Assembly: GCA_025093985.1 (NCBI GenBank) | Contig: JACAAK010000014.1 | Location: forward strand, 186,001 to 250,000 | Length of the DNA: 64,000 nucleotides | Source: Calvatia gigantea | Taxonomy: Eukaryota; Basidiomycota; Agaricomycetes; Agaricales; Lycoperdaceae | Reading direction: 5' to 3' | Part shown: positions 1-10,106 of the stretch, piece after piece | How the letters are laid out: each line of letters begins with the position of its first letter | Position numbering within the stretch: position 1 is the first letter of the stretch | Position numbers and translations under genes: made by a program | The notes under the pieces: generated by a model | Database searches by the model: none | What the model was told of the DNA's origin: nothing | Seen by the model: the letters and a program-made list of their open reading frames with translations, nothing else

Positions 1-2791
1 TCCTCAGTATTCCGTGTAGCTTCCATATTTCATCTCGGTAGTGCTGTGCTAGTTCTTTTGAGGAAACATCCGTCCTTGTCGCTATGAGTCGTATCATTTT
101 CGAGAACCGGTCGACAATGACTAGGATAGCGTCCTTCCCTTCTGATTCGGGTAATGGCCCAATGAGGTCGATGCTTACTTCTTCCCATGGGCCGTTGGGG
201 ATGGGAAGCGGGTGTAGCGGTGTCTTTAGAGGTGTCTTGCGTGGCTTATTTCGTTGGCAATTTTGGCATCCTCTGATGTACTTTTGGACGTCCGTTCGGA
301 TTGCCGGCCACCAGTAATCTCTGGTCACCAACTCGATCATTCGATGTTGTCCCGGGTGCCCTGCATCAGGGGCGTCATGATACTGGTGTAGTATTTCTTC
401 TCTGAGTGTCGGTTCGGGTGGTACATACATGCTGGCATTTTTGTAGATTATTCCGTCGTGTTCGGTGATGTCAGGATCTTGGCTGCGTATTTTTTGGATG
501 ATGGCCGTTTCTTGTCCTTTGTTCGCCTTGATTCGTTCTTTGAGGGTGGGTTTCATAAACAGTTCGGCGCAGAGTAAGATGGTCCCTTCTGATGGTTCGT
601 TGTCTTTTTTGTTTGTTAGCCAAGTTTCTCGGATCATGGTGACTAGTTTCTCCTCTTCCTGTTCTGGCTCTTGGTAGATTCTGGAGAGGAGGTCCGCTTT
701 TGTGTTTGTTTTTCCCGGTACGTGGCGCAGTGTGAAGTCATAGTCTTGTAGCCGTAGGTACCATCTAGCTTGTCGGCTGTTTAGTTTCTGGGGTTCTCTG
801 TAGTATTTCAGATTTTCGTGGTCGGTCCAGATTTCGAATTTCTCTTCTGCGTCTAGTAGGTAGTGTCGCCATTCCTTTAGTGCATGCATGATAGCCAGTA
901 GTTCTTTGTCGTAGATTTCATAATTCCGTTCTGCTGGTGAAAGTGTGCGGGATGTGAAGGCGATGGGGTGCCATTTGGAATTTTGTTCTTGTGAGAGTAC
1001 TCCCCCTAGTGCGTAGTTTGATGCGTCGACTTCTACCCGGAATTGACCTTTTCTCTGGGGTAGTGTTAAGGTGGGTTCTTCTGTGATTCACTGCTTTAGT
1101 TCGTCGAACGCTGACTGTTGCTCCTCTTTCCATTCCCACTCCTCTGATCCTTTCAGCTTGTTCAATGGGGCCGCTATCTTGCTGAAGTTTTTTATAAATC
1201 GGTGGTAGTAGTTGGCAAAACCAAGGAATCTTTCTATTCCTTTTTTGTTGTGTGGTTGGGGCCATTCTCGTACCAATTTTACCTTTTCAGCCTCCATTTC
1301 AATGCGTCCGTGTCCTACTGTTACTCCTAGCATTGGGATTTCTTCGGCGTCGAAGATGCATTTGGATCGTTTGAAGCACAGGTTGTGTTCGGCTGCTCTT
1401 TCTAGGAATCGGATGGTTCGTTCTTGTAATTGCTCTCTGGTGTCTCCCGGGATTGCAAAGTCGTCCATATAGTTTACTATGTCTCCGTTGCATAACAAGT
1501 CTCGGAAGATACTCGCCATCATTCTTGAGAACGTTCCAGGTGAATTGCTGAGACCGAAAAACATTACTGTAGGTTCGAATAGCCCTTCGTTGGTTAGGAA
1601 GGCTGCTTTCCACTCGTCTCCTTCTTTGATTCGGACGTTGTTGTAGCCCCAAATGATGTCCAGTTTGTTGAAATATTTGGCTTTTCCTAATTTGTCAATG
1701 ACTTCTCCGATTCGAGGTAGCGGTGTTTTATCCTTGATGACTACGTTATTTAATCGTCGGTAATCTTGAATGAGTCGTTTTGAGCCATCCTTTTTTGGGA
1801 TGAAAAAGGTGGGTGCAGCATAAGGTGATTTCGATGGTCGTATTCGTCCTGACTCGAGGTTTTCTTTGACAAATGTCTTGAGCTCGTCCTGTTCTTTGAT
1901 CATCATGTTGTAAGTTCCTGCATTGATTTCCTTGGGCGCGTCTTCTGTTAGAATTATCTCGTGGTCCCATTCTGTTCGTTCTGGCAACTTGTCGAATGTA
2001 GTTTTGTTGAATAAATGTGTGAATGGTCGTACGTAGTCCGGCAGGTCTGATGGTTCGGTGGGGTCGGGCTCTTCTTCTTCTTCCCATATATCCTCGGTGG
2101 TGGTCGTGCTTCGGATTTTGTCTGTTATCTGGATGCTTTGGTGTGGGACTTTGCAGTCCTTTGGGCATCGGTTGAACTTTATCTCCCCTGTTTGCCAGTT
2201 TACCTCTGGGTTGTGTTTGATGAGCCAGTTGTGTCCTAGGAATACTTCTGCCCTGTCTTGGAGTTGTACGACCGATGCTTCGATTGTTTCTTTGTGTCCC
2301 TCTATTTCCATTTGTATAGTTGCTTTTTCTGTGACCTTTCCTCCTTGGTTTGTCGTGCCGTCCGCGTTAAGTACTGTGATTTCATGTCCTAGTTTTTCCG
2401 TGGGGATTTTTTCTTCATCTACCAGTCTTTTGCTGATGCTGCTGGTGGTGCATCCCGAGTCAACTATAGTGTTTACTGTTATTCTTTTTGTCGGGGTTTG
2501 GATTTTTCCTTTTAGGTTTAATTCGCGCTTTTGTTTCTGAGGAATCGTGTAATATTCTTCTGATATCCTAGATACAAGTTTCTTGACTCTCGAGGCAGCG
2601 CCTACTTGGAGTCTCCGGAAAAATCCTGGTGTTCCTCTGGTTTCGCTTCGTCCATTGCTCGGATCTGTACTTTCTTTGGTGCAGTGCATGCTTTGGCTAT
2701 GTGTCCGATTTTGCCGCAGTTGTAGCATGTTAACCCTTTGGGTTTCTTGCAGTCCTTGGACATGTGTCCGAATATCCTGCAGTTGTAGCAT
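1..2791 (-). pseudogene. pol: pol of element 1: protease, reverse transcriptase, RNase H, partial integrase
   Basis: An uninterrupted 567-codon frame (2791 to 1088) carries the aspartic protease (DSG at ~2453-2464) and the reverse transcriptase, with a KKDGSKR fingers motif and the catalytic YMDD at 1460-1471. A single TGA at 1088-1090 interrupts ELKQ-stop-ITEEPTL, where relatives have Arg. Beyond it the same frame stays open to the window edge, giving RNase H (VDASNYALGG, then TDHENL), the tether segment (RHVPGKTNTKADLLSR), an integrase H2C2 zinc finger (GHPG..H and CQNCQ) and the first catalytic Asp of integrase (SIDLIGPL). The rest of integrase is outside the window. Apart from the TGA the protein looks functional. 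Confidence 0.92.
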
Positions 2792-3750
2792 TTGGGTTCT
2801 CCTTTTGCATTGAACACATGTCGCCTGCTTCCTATCTCCATAGGTTCTCCCATTCCTCCATAAGTAGTTCCCGAGTTAGTTTTCTTATCTCCTCGGTATT
2901 CGGATGCTTCGTATCCTTGTCCGACGGCCAGTATGGCCTCCTTCCATTCAGGGTACGTATCGGGTCTCGCGGCTGGAGGGTAGCCTGTGATAGTGTGGAT
3001 GATATCTTGTCGGGCGTTTTTTCGCAATAGGAACATGGCGTGTCGGTTGTCAGTCTTTGCCTTGTTTTTCAGTACCTCAAATTCGATGAGGTAGTCAGCC
3101 GTGTTCCTATTCCCCTGTTTGAATTTTTCGATTTGCCATTCCGCCTTTGCGTTCATGGCATCATCTGAGAAGGTTCGTTTGAATTCTTCTGCAAAGACCT
3201 TCCAGTCTACAGAGTCTTCTCCTTCCAGGATTTGTGGTGCTTTCATTGCTGCATATGCTCCTGCTGTTCCTCCCCTTAGTCTGGCTAAGACTGCTATAGC
3301 TTTATCATCTGCCGTGCTGACTTTGTTGAATTTCATGAAGAGTGTCATGGCTCTCCACCAGTCGTCGAATTTGGTTCATGTTCCATCAAAGAACCCTGGG
3401 TCGGGCACAAGTCCCTTTGTGCTAGGGGCTGTGGTGGGTGCAGTGTTGTCCGTCATTACTGAGTCTCCTGATTCTGATTCTGTTTCAGTGTCTTGGTTCT
3501 CCTGTTGTCCTAACTGTTCTTCTGCTATGTCGAGTTCGTCGAAGAGTTCTGATATAACTGCTTCTACTTCTGTTGGGTTTACTCCTTGCGTGGTTTCTCC
3601 GGGTTCGTTGTCTGTTACAACCGTTTCTAGTACAGGTACTTCAGGGTTCTCTGCTTCTTCGTCTGATGACTCGGTTTCGCTATCTGTTTCAAGTTCGTCG
3701 TCTGTAACTTCAAGCTGCGGTTCTCTGTATTCGTCGGGGTTCAAGCTCAT
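2602..3750 (-). pseudogene. gag: gag of element 1 (capsid and nucleocapsid), one in-frame stop
   Basis: This encodes the structural protein of the retroelement particle. The frame starts at ATG 3750 (MSLNPDEY), first gives a very acidic Asp/Glu/Ser-rich head of ~115 residues, then a TGA at 3373-3375 in a FDGT-stop-TKFDDWW context, where gypsy gags usually have Arg. The capsid part follows (ORF from 3348), containing an LRGG-type motif, and then two perfect CX2CX4HX4C zinc knuckles (CYNCRIFGHMSKDC and CYNCGKIGHIAKAC, about 2690-2790). It ends at 2602. Pol is open in the -1 frame from 2791, so gag and pol overlap by about 190 nt; a T-run near 2611-2619 is a possible slip site but not a canonical heptamer. 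The stop means the copy as read is defective unless suppressed. Confidence 0.85.
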
Positions 3751-3817
3751 ATAATGGCTCCTGGGTTCATCGTGGTTCGAGTCTTTTCAACTCTGTCTCC
3801 TGCAAGGTGAGGTGATG

Positions 3818-3828
3818 ACGCTTAACCA
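3818..3828 (-). promoter_or_regulatory. Primer-binding site of element 1, apparently of the self-priming type
   Basis: On the minus strand TGGTTAAGCGT lies two bases inside the 5' LTR. It is the exact 11-nt complement of ACGCTTAACCA, which sits ~30 nt downstream of the TATA box in the solo LTR of the same family (7554-7564). In element 1's own LTR the complement has one difference that still allows a G-U pair. In Tf1 of fission yeast the first 11 nt of the RNA fold back onto the PBS and prime reverse transcription. The match seen here fits that mode; tRNA priming is the alternative. Confidence 0.7.
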
Positions 3829-3830
3829 AA

Positions 3831-4137
3831 TGTTACGACCTTAGTCGGTTTAGACCTCAGGTTGCAGCTCTGGCTAAGTCTTGAGGGCGAGTAAGGGGAA
3901 GAGAACAAAGGTGGTTAAGCATACCGAATACAACAGGGTGTATGTACGCTTAAATACGTCTAGAACTATCCGGTTGAACGGATGGAGTAACTACATGAAA
4001 CGTCCGGTCAAGGCATGGTAGTTGGTACGAGTCATATCATCGGAGAACGCTGGACTAGAATAACTGAAACAGGTACGCAGATAGTTGGGAATGTAGATTA
4101 GCACAGAACTCGTTATGATCGGTGGAAACTCATAACA
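3831..4137 (-). repeat. 5' LTR of element 1
   Basis: 307 bp, matching the solo LTR at 7340-7644 in opposite orientation. On the minus strand it starts TGTTATGAG and ends GTAACA, so it has TG..CA ends. It holds a TATA box (TATTTAAG, complement of 3949-3956) and, about 30 nt downstream, the sequence ATGCTTAACCA (complement of 3912-3922), the probable start of the transcript. The boundary at 4137 was set by alignment to the solo LTR. Confidence 0.88.
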
Positions 4138-4565
4138 TCTGTATAGAAGTCATTGAGACTTGTCATATACTCCTAGGCTATAGTGTTGAACCTCTCCTTG
4201 AGTGGAGATAATCTGGGCCTGGTTGCAAAGTAAGGTAACACACATAACATAAGAATAACCTCACCCCTCTCTCATTTCTAAATGACTCCTGTTTCTTATG
4301 GCCAGCTTCTGCCAATTATCCCTCTATCCAGTTGATGTTGAGAAGCCTTCCCAGTAATAGGGTCAAGAAGAGTAGAACTTTAGGTCTACTAATTGTTGTC
4401 TGTCATTCTTTGCAAGTAGTATTGAGAAGAGTGGGACTGTTCACCACTAGCTTGCTATTCTCTATCATCCTCTATATATTGACACATTGAGAAGCCTCTG
4501 CTTAGTAGTGTTGAGTAGAGTGGCCTAATCACTGCTTCCTGTTTTCTTTCACCACATCTCAAAAA
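4138..4565. other. Intergenic, AT-rich, no gene seen
   Basis: The stretch between the element 1 LTR and the first gag-like codons of element 2 has no credible reading frame. It contains several loose repeats of a TTGAGAAG-like phrase (near 4330, 4430, 4490) and could hold the decayed left end of element 2 or part of another LTR. I could not define one. Confidence 0.4.
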
Positions 4566-4599
4566 GGGAAACGTCCCTCACATTCTCCTTCCTCTCCTG

Positions 4600-6368
4600 A
4601 ATGATCATTCCATACTCCAACTCAACAATCCTTTGAATCACCTACTACACCACTGCCTCAATATGCCCACCAATCAAAAGGACCTTTAGTGCCTTACTTG
4701 GAAAGAATCTACCACACCTCATACACAAGATCTCAGAAACCAAAGTTACTACAAGAACAACCTACACCCACAAGGAAATCTAATAAATCCAAACCCCCTA
4801 AGCCATCTCAAAGTGGCAAATTTGACTATTTTCAACCCAATTCACCTGAACAACATCCATCACAGGAATCCCCACCACAAACACCATTCAGAGCCATATC
4901 CCCTTCCCAATTTGGAATTGAAAACCCCCAGACATTACCATCTATCCTCAAAGACAACTCAGACGATGAGACATTCCATTAGCTGCCCGAACATCCAGAC
5001 AAAGTATTAGACTTCTCCAACAGAGAAGGAGACCACCTTCTATATGCTCCAGACACCCTTGAATACCCAGACATCCCTGGTTTCAAATCACAAGAACCAG
5101 TACATCCAGAAACTGAAATGATGGCTACTTCAACTCAAACTCAAACTTAAACAAGTACTCAGCTACCCAACCAACCACCTTCTGGTGCAACAACCCCAAT
5201 ATTCAGAATTGGAGTACAAAGACCTCTCAGTAGAAGGTCCTCTAGTAGAGGTTGAAGAGGTAGAGCACCCTCTCTCTCTCCTCCCTCCTCATGAAGTCCC
5301 AGCAATGCTTCATCCACTCTGTCCTCTTTCTTGCTTGGAGGAGGAGGTAGAGGCTGATGAAGACATTAAACTCCTACTATACAGTTTGTAGGAAATAATG
5401 GAAACTTGAAAGAAATCAGACAAAAACCCCCCAAACTTCAATAGAACAAACCCAAGATTCAAAACTTGGTGGATGTTAGTCAAGAACTACCTTGAAATGA
5501 ACCCAGGAGCATTTACAAACAATCAATGCTGGATCAAATTCATCCTCAGCCTTATAGTTGAAGAAAAAGCCAGATTCTGGTCAGAGCAATACTACAAAAA
5601 CCAAATTACTAATGCTCATGGAAGACCTATCCCCTGGAAGTACTCTACATTTGAAGAATTTGAAATGGAAATCCTCAAACACTTCACCCCAGTAGATGAA
5701 CAAATCACTACATGAAGACAATGGTATGAATTAAGACAAAGCAAATCCTCTGCAGCTGATTTCAACCTCAAATTTCAACATCTTGCATTAATTGGAGGAA
5801 TTCAAGACAACAAAGTATTAATCAAACAATACAAACAAGGACTCAACCCTTCTCTAGCCAGAGAAGTGTGGACAAGAAAAGAAGAAGCATCTGAAACCAT
5901 CACTGAATGGTACACTGATGCAGTATGATGGGACTCAATCAACCATCAAGCTGATGCAATGTAGCCTCGAAATTTCCCCAAAAATCCAACTCCTTACCAA
6001 CCACCACAATTCCCTCAACAAAACCATTACACTCATTTCAACCAAACCACCAACCTAGACAAACAATACATGAAATACAAATGGAATTGCAAGACTATTA
6101 TGAAGCACCTTACAAAGATAAAGAACCATATTATTTGGAGCAAGAACTAGACAACAAAAACCCTGATCCTGAGGATCCTGAACTACAACTAAATGCTGTA
6201 TTCACTGCTAAGCAAGTTGCTTGCTACAAAGCAGGAAAATGCATAGGATGTGGAAAATTCAGACATCTGGTCAGCAACTGTCCAAACCCTGACCCAAACT
6301 TATCTAAAGATAAACTATCTCCCAGATGGCCTAACCCTCCACAACAAAGGTTTATGCAACCACCATGA
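4600..6368 (+). pseudogene. gag: gag of element 2, degenerate
   Basis: The first part (4689-4982) is Pro/Ser/Gln-rich. A retrotransposon-gag-like capsid block lies at 5473-5930: NQCWIKFILSLIVEEKARFW, then a YSTFEEFEMEILKHF segment and RQWYELRQ..SAADFNLKFQ after an in-frame TGA at 5713-5715. A CCHC zinc knuckle (CIGCGKFRHLVSNC) sits at about 6241-6282. Frame changes near 5400 and several stops show that it is dead. The capsid and knuckle order is that of Ty3/gypsy gag. Confidence 0.78.
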
Positions 6369-6639
6369 TACTCCTGACCTCTGCCACTACAGCCCTCACA
6401 AAACTACTCTGGCTCTGCCCTGAACCAAACCTGAAAAATCTCTGCACTTGATATTCAAGCCATGATCAGAGAACTTCCAACTGATGAACAAATGGAACTC
6501 AGAGAAGCCTATATTACTGACCCAACACTCAAACCCTTTGGGGATTTTTGAAGGTGTCACCTGATCTTGAAAAAAAATTGCTGGGTGACCCACAAATTAA
6601 CCTAATCAAACTCCCCACTTCAAATAATAAAGTGTTGAT

Positions 6640-9589
6640 CTTCCTTCCTATCAAATTGAACTAGAACCACCTATGAAATATCACAGTCACCACCTTAATC
6701 AACTCAGGAGCTCAAGGAAACTTCATCTCCTCTACATTCACTAATACTCATAGACTACAAACTCATACTATCGATCAACCCATCAAAGTGTCTAATGCAG
6801 ATGGAACCCCCAATGAAAATGGATCAATCTACGAAAGCATTGAATTAAATGCTTTAATCGACGGAAAACAATGCCATTTTGCAGCTTATGTCTCAGAAAT
6901 AGGATTGAAAGATCTAATCCTCAGATACCCCTGGCTCCAACAGATGAATCTGGACATAAACTGGACTACCCAAGAATTCAAATAGCAAAACAATGACCAC
7001 ATCGTACCTCTCATCATGAAATCCACAAATGGACCTACCACCATCAATGAAATTGTCTTAGACATCCATGGAATGAATGACACTGAATGATACACCTACC
7101 TAGATGAAGACTTTGACCCATTAGCTGTAAAAGTCTTTGAAGCAATCATTCACTCCAATGAACCAGAACTCTCAATCAATAAACTAAAGCTCTACTTGGA
7201 AAACATTGATTTTGATGAATTTTATTTGGAACATGAACTCTATGAAATCACCCAAACCCCACATGAACTCAAAATCAATACAAAGATTACTCAAGCTACA
7301 AGTTTAGTATAGAAATCCACCCTGAAAACCCAAGTCAAATATTGTGAACTTTCACCGATCAGATCATGTTCCTTAACTGTCTACATTCCTATCTCCTGTG
7401 TACCTGTTTCAGCTATTTCCTACTGAGTGATCTCTGAGTATGACTCCAACTAACTACAACACCATCTCTATTGGACATTTCATGTAGTTCCCCATCCATT
7501 CAACTGGATGTTCCTATAGTATTTAAGTGTACATACATACTCCTGTATTTGGTACGCTTAACCACTTAGTTTCTCTCCCCTTATTCGCCCTCAAGTCTTA
7601 GCCTAAGTTGCAACCTGAGGTTTACTCAGACTAAGGTCGTAACATCAAACTACCTAAGAAATACAGAAAATTTGTGGTATTATTCAACAGCAAGAAATCT
7701 GAACAATTCCCACCAACATGTCCCTACAATCATAAAATCAAACTTGTGAATATGTTCAAACTGGAACTAGGAAAAACATACCCCCTATCCCCTCTAGAAA
7801 CTGAAAAACTCAAAAAGTTTATACATGAAAACCTCCAAAAAGGATACATCCAAGAATCTGAATCTCCAATGGCCTCCTCATTCTTCTTTGTAGGAAATAA
7901 GGATGGAAAACTATGTCCTTGCCAAGACTACTGGTACCTGAACAAACACACAAAGAAGAATGCTTACCCTATTCCTATGATCACAACTATCATGGATAAA
8001 CTCCAAGGAGCAAAACTCTTCACCAAAATAGATGTCCAACTCAGATATAATAACATCAGAATTTGAGAAGGTGATCAATGGAAAGCTGCCTTCAAAACTC
8101 CCATCGGACTTTATGAACTGAATGTCATGTTCTTTAGAATGTGCAACTCCCCCACTACATTCCAGAAAATGATGGATATGATATTTGCCAAAATGCTTGA
8201 CAAAGGAGGAATCATAATCTACATGGACGATATTCTAATCTATGCCAAAACTCAGGAAGAAATAGATCACCTTACCATAGAAGCCCTCTAGATACTAAAG
8301 GATAATGATCTATACCTGAAATTAGAAAAATGCAAATTCAACAAAATTCACCTTGAGTATCTCAGCATGATAATCTCCTCCAACAAGATCAAAATGGATG
8401 ATACCAAACTCCATGGAATAAAAGAATGGCCCTTATCCTGTACTATCCATGATGTTAGAAAATTTATGGGATTCTGTAACTTCTACCAAAAATTCATACA
8501 TCACTATGCCAACATCTCTTGACCACTTAATGCCCTACTATCCAAAATAAAGAAATTTGGATGGGAAATCAAAGCAAATAAAGTATTCAAATGACTAAAG
8601 GTGGAATTTCTCAAGAAACCTGTCTTACTTGTGCCAGACCAAACAAAACCATTCTTTATTGAAACTGATGCCTCGAAATATGCCCTAGAAGCCGTCCTAT
8701 CTCAGCAAGACATGAATGGAAACTACCACCTAGTAGCATTCTTATCCAAAGCATTCAATCCTACCCAATATAACTATGAAATACATGATCAAGAACTTCT
8801 TGCCATAATCACTACTTTAGAAGAATGGCAACACTACCTAGAAGGAGCACAACACTGCATAACCATACAAACTGATCACAAGAACCTCACTTTTTGGAAA
8901 AAGCCCCAAAATATCTCCAGAAGACAAGCCTGATGGCTCAGATTCCTTGTACACTTCAACTTCATAATTGAACATGTTCCTGGAACAAAATACCAGCAGT
9001 GGACATACTCTCACGAAGACCAGATCATACCCCCAATGATGACAATGACAATGAAAATGTTGTTGTCCTTCCAGAAAAAGTATTCCTTAATGCAATAGTT
9101 ATATTGCCTGATGAACTATTCATCTTCCTGGTCAACCAAGAATTACAAGACAATATCATAAAATTATCAAAATATGATGAGATTACTATGGAAGCTATAA
9201 AATGACTTCTATCAGAATCACCAGAAGCAATCAACTCAAAATATGGAATCATTCCCATGTCATCCAAACACCTTATAACATTTGAAGGAAGAATCATTAT
9301 CCCAGAAGATATAAAACTCCACTGACATGTTATCCAATAATACTATGACCACCCTTTTGCTGGACACCCTGGAGAACAGGAAACTTACTGAATGGCCAAA
9401 TCCAAAGTATATTGGCCAGAAATGAGTACCTTCATACAAAATTATGTTCAAGGATGCAGTGCTTGCCAACAATTCAAGATCAATTGGAACCCTGCTCACC
9501 CACCATTGCAACTAATCCTGCTGCCCACCTCTACTAGACTATTCACACACATTGCAATGGATCTATTAACTGACCTTCCTAAATCCCAC
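6640..9589 (+). pseudogene. pol: pol of element 2, first part: protease, RT, RNase H, integrase N-terminal half
   Basis: The protease remnant has the INSGAQGNF context (the Asp of the usual DSGA is Asn) near 6700, followed by ADGTPNENG and LRYPWLQQMNLDINW. RT resumes after the solo LTR: PMASSFFFVGNKDGKL, then FTKIDVQLRYNNIRI and the catalytic YMDD at 8220-8231. RNase H follows at 8601-8933 (FFIETDASKYALEAVLSQQ, TDHKNLTFW). A 1-nt deletion near 8990 shifts frame before DILSRRPDHTP. The integrase zinc-finger region (HPFAGHPG, GCSACQQFK) and the start of the catalytic core (THIAMDLLTDLPKS) end at the element 3 insertion. Stops such as those at 8065, 8521 and 8931 are mostly TGA. Confidence 0.88.
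7340..7644 (+). repeat. Solo LTR of the element 1 family, inserted in element 2 pol
   Basis: 305 bp, homologous over its full length to the LTR at 3831-4137 but in opposite orientation. It is flanked by a perfect 5-bp target duplication TCAAA (7335-7339 and 7645-7649). The first dinucleotide has decayed from TG to TA; the end is still CA. It carries a TATA box TATTTAAG at 7520-7527 and the probable transcript start ACGCTTAACCA at 7554-7564. No internal region remains, so it is the product of LTR-LTR recombination. Removing it and one TCAAA joins LKTQVK to LPKKYRKF in frame. Confidence 0.92.
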
Positions 9590-9868
9590 TGTAGGGGCGG
9601 TGAAACGGCTATGCAAGGATAGTACATAAACAAGACAGTAGTTAGTAGTATCACCTAATCACGGAAGTAAATCTTACCCTACCACGTTTTACACTTTCTT
9701 AGAGTAATAGTTTTGCTGTTCAACCTTCTGGTTCTCGCCTTTGTAGATACAAAAAGACAGACCCCTAGCTAGATGATGATTTGAGGTGGACTTTTACTTC
9801 CTAATGACTACCATCATTCTACTCTATGAATAACATCTTTTTCTCTTATGAATGAAACCCACGCTACA
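9590..9868 (+). repeat. 5' LTR of element 3
   Basis: Begins TGTAGGGGCGG and ends GCTACA. It is the same length as the 3' LTR and differs from it at only a handful of positions, mostly G/A and C/T, so the insertion is younger than element 2. Confidence 0.93.
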
Positions 9869-9870
9869 TT

Positions 9871-9887
9871 TGGAACCACTGACAGGG
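9871..9887 (+). promoter_or_regulatory. Primer-binding site of element 3
   Basis: TGGAACCACTGACAGGG starts two bases after the 5' LTR. A TGG start is what complementarity to the CCA end of a tRNA gives, so this element looks tRNA-primed, unlike element 1. The tRNA was not identified. Confidence 0.6.
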
Positions 9888-10106
9888 AGGTGGTGTCCTT
9901 GACGTTGCTCTCCCTGAATTTCATTTATCACTACAGCAGACAACATCCTGCAAACCCAATCAACTTCCTACTCACGAAGTCCAGCTGTGTCACCAAACCC
10001 TGTGACAAAAGTAAAACATAAGCAACATGTTCCGAGCTTGCAAGAATCAACACCAAAGACAGTAACTGCAGATGAAGACACCCTTTGAGGAAATACATGA
10101 AAGGAG

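Larger units (their letters stand above)
1..4137 (-). mobile_element. Ty3/gypsy LTR retrotransposon (element 1), cut by the left window edge
   Basis: Read on the minus strand, the order is 5' LTR (3831-4137), primer-binding site (3818-3828), gag (3750 to 2602), protease, reverse transcriptase, RNase H and the start of integrase, which runs off base 1. The order PR-RT-RH-IN defines Ty3/gypsy. Only two in-frame stops were found inside the coding part, one in gag (TGA at 3373-3375) and one between RT and RNase H (TGA at 1088-1090); both sit where relatives usually have Arg, so each is one C-to-T step from an open frame. CpG dinucleotides are common, unlike in elements 2 and 3, so this is probably the youngest gypsy insertion here. 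The 3' LTR and target-site duplication lie outside the window. Confidence 0.93.

Noticed and set aside
2058..2540. 160-codon plus-strand frame in element 1
   Set aside because: Antisense of the protease region of pol; hydrophobic only because the sense strand is Lys/Glu-rich.
2602..2791. A canonical -1 frameshift heptamer between gag and pol of element 1
   Set aside because: The overlap and -1 phase are real, but the only slippery-looking run (GATTTTTCC) does not fit X-XXY-YYZ in the gag frame, so I do not call a site.
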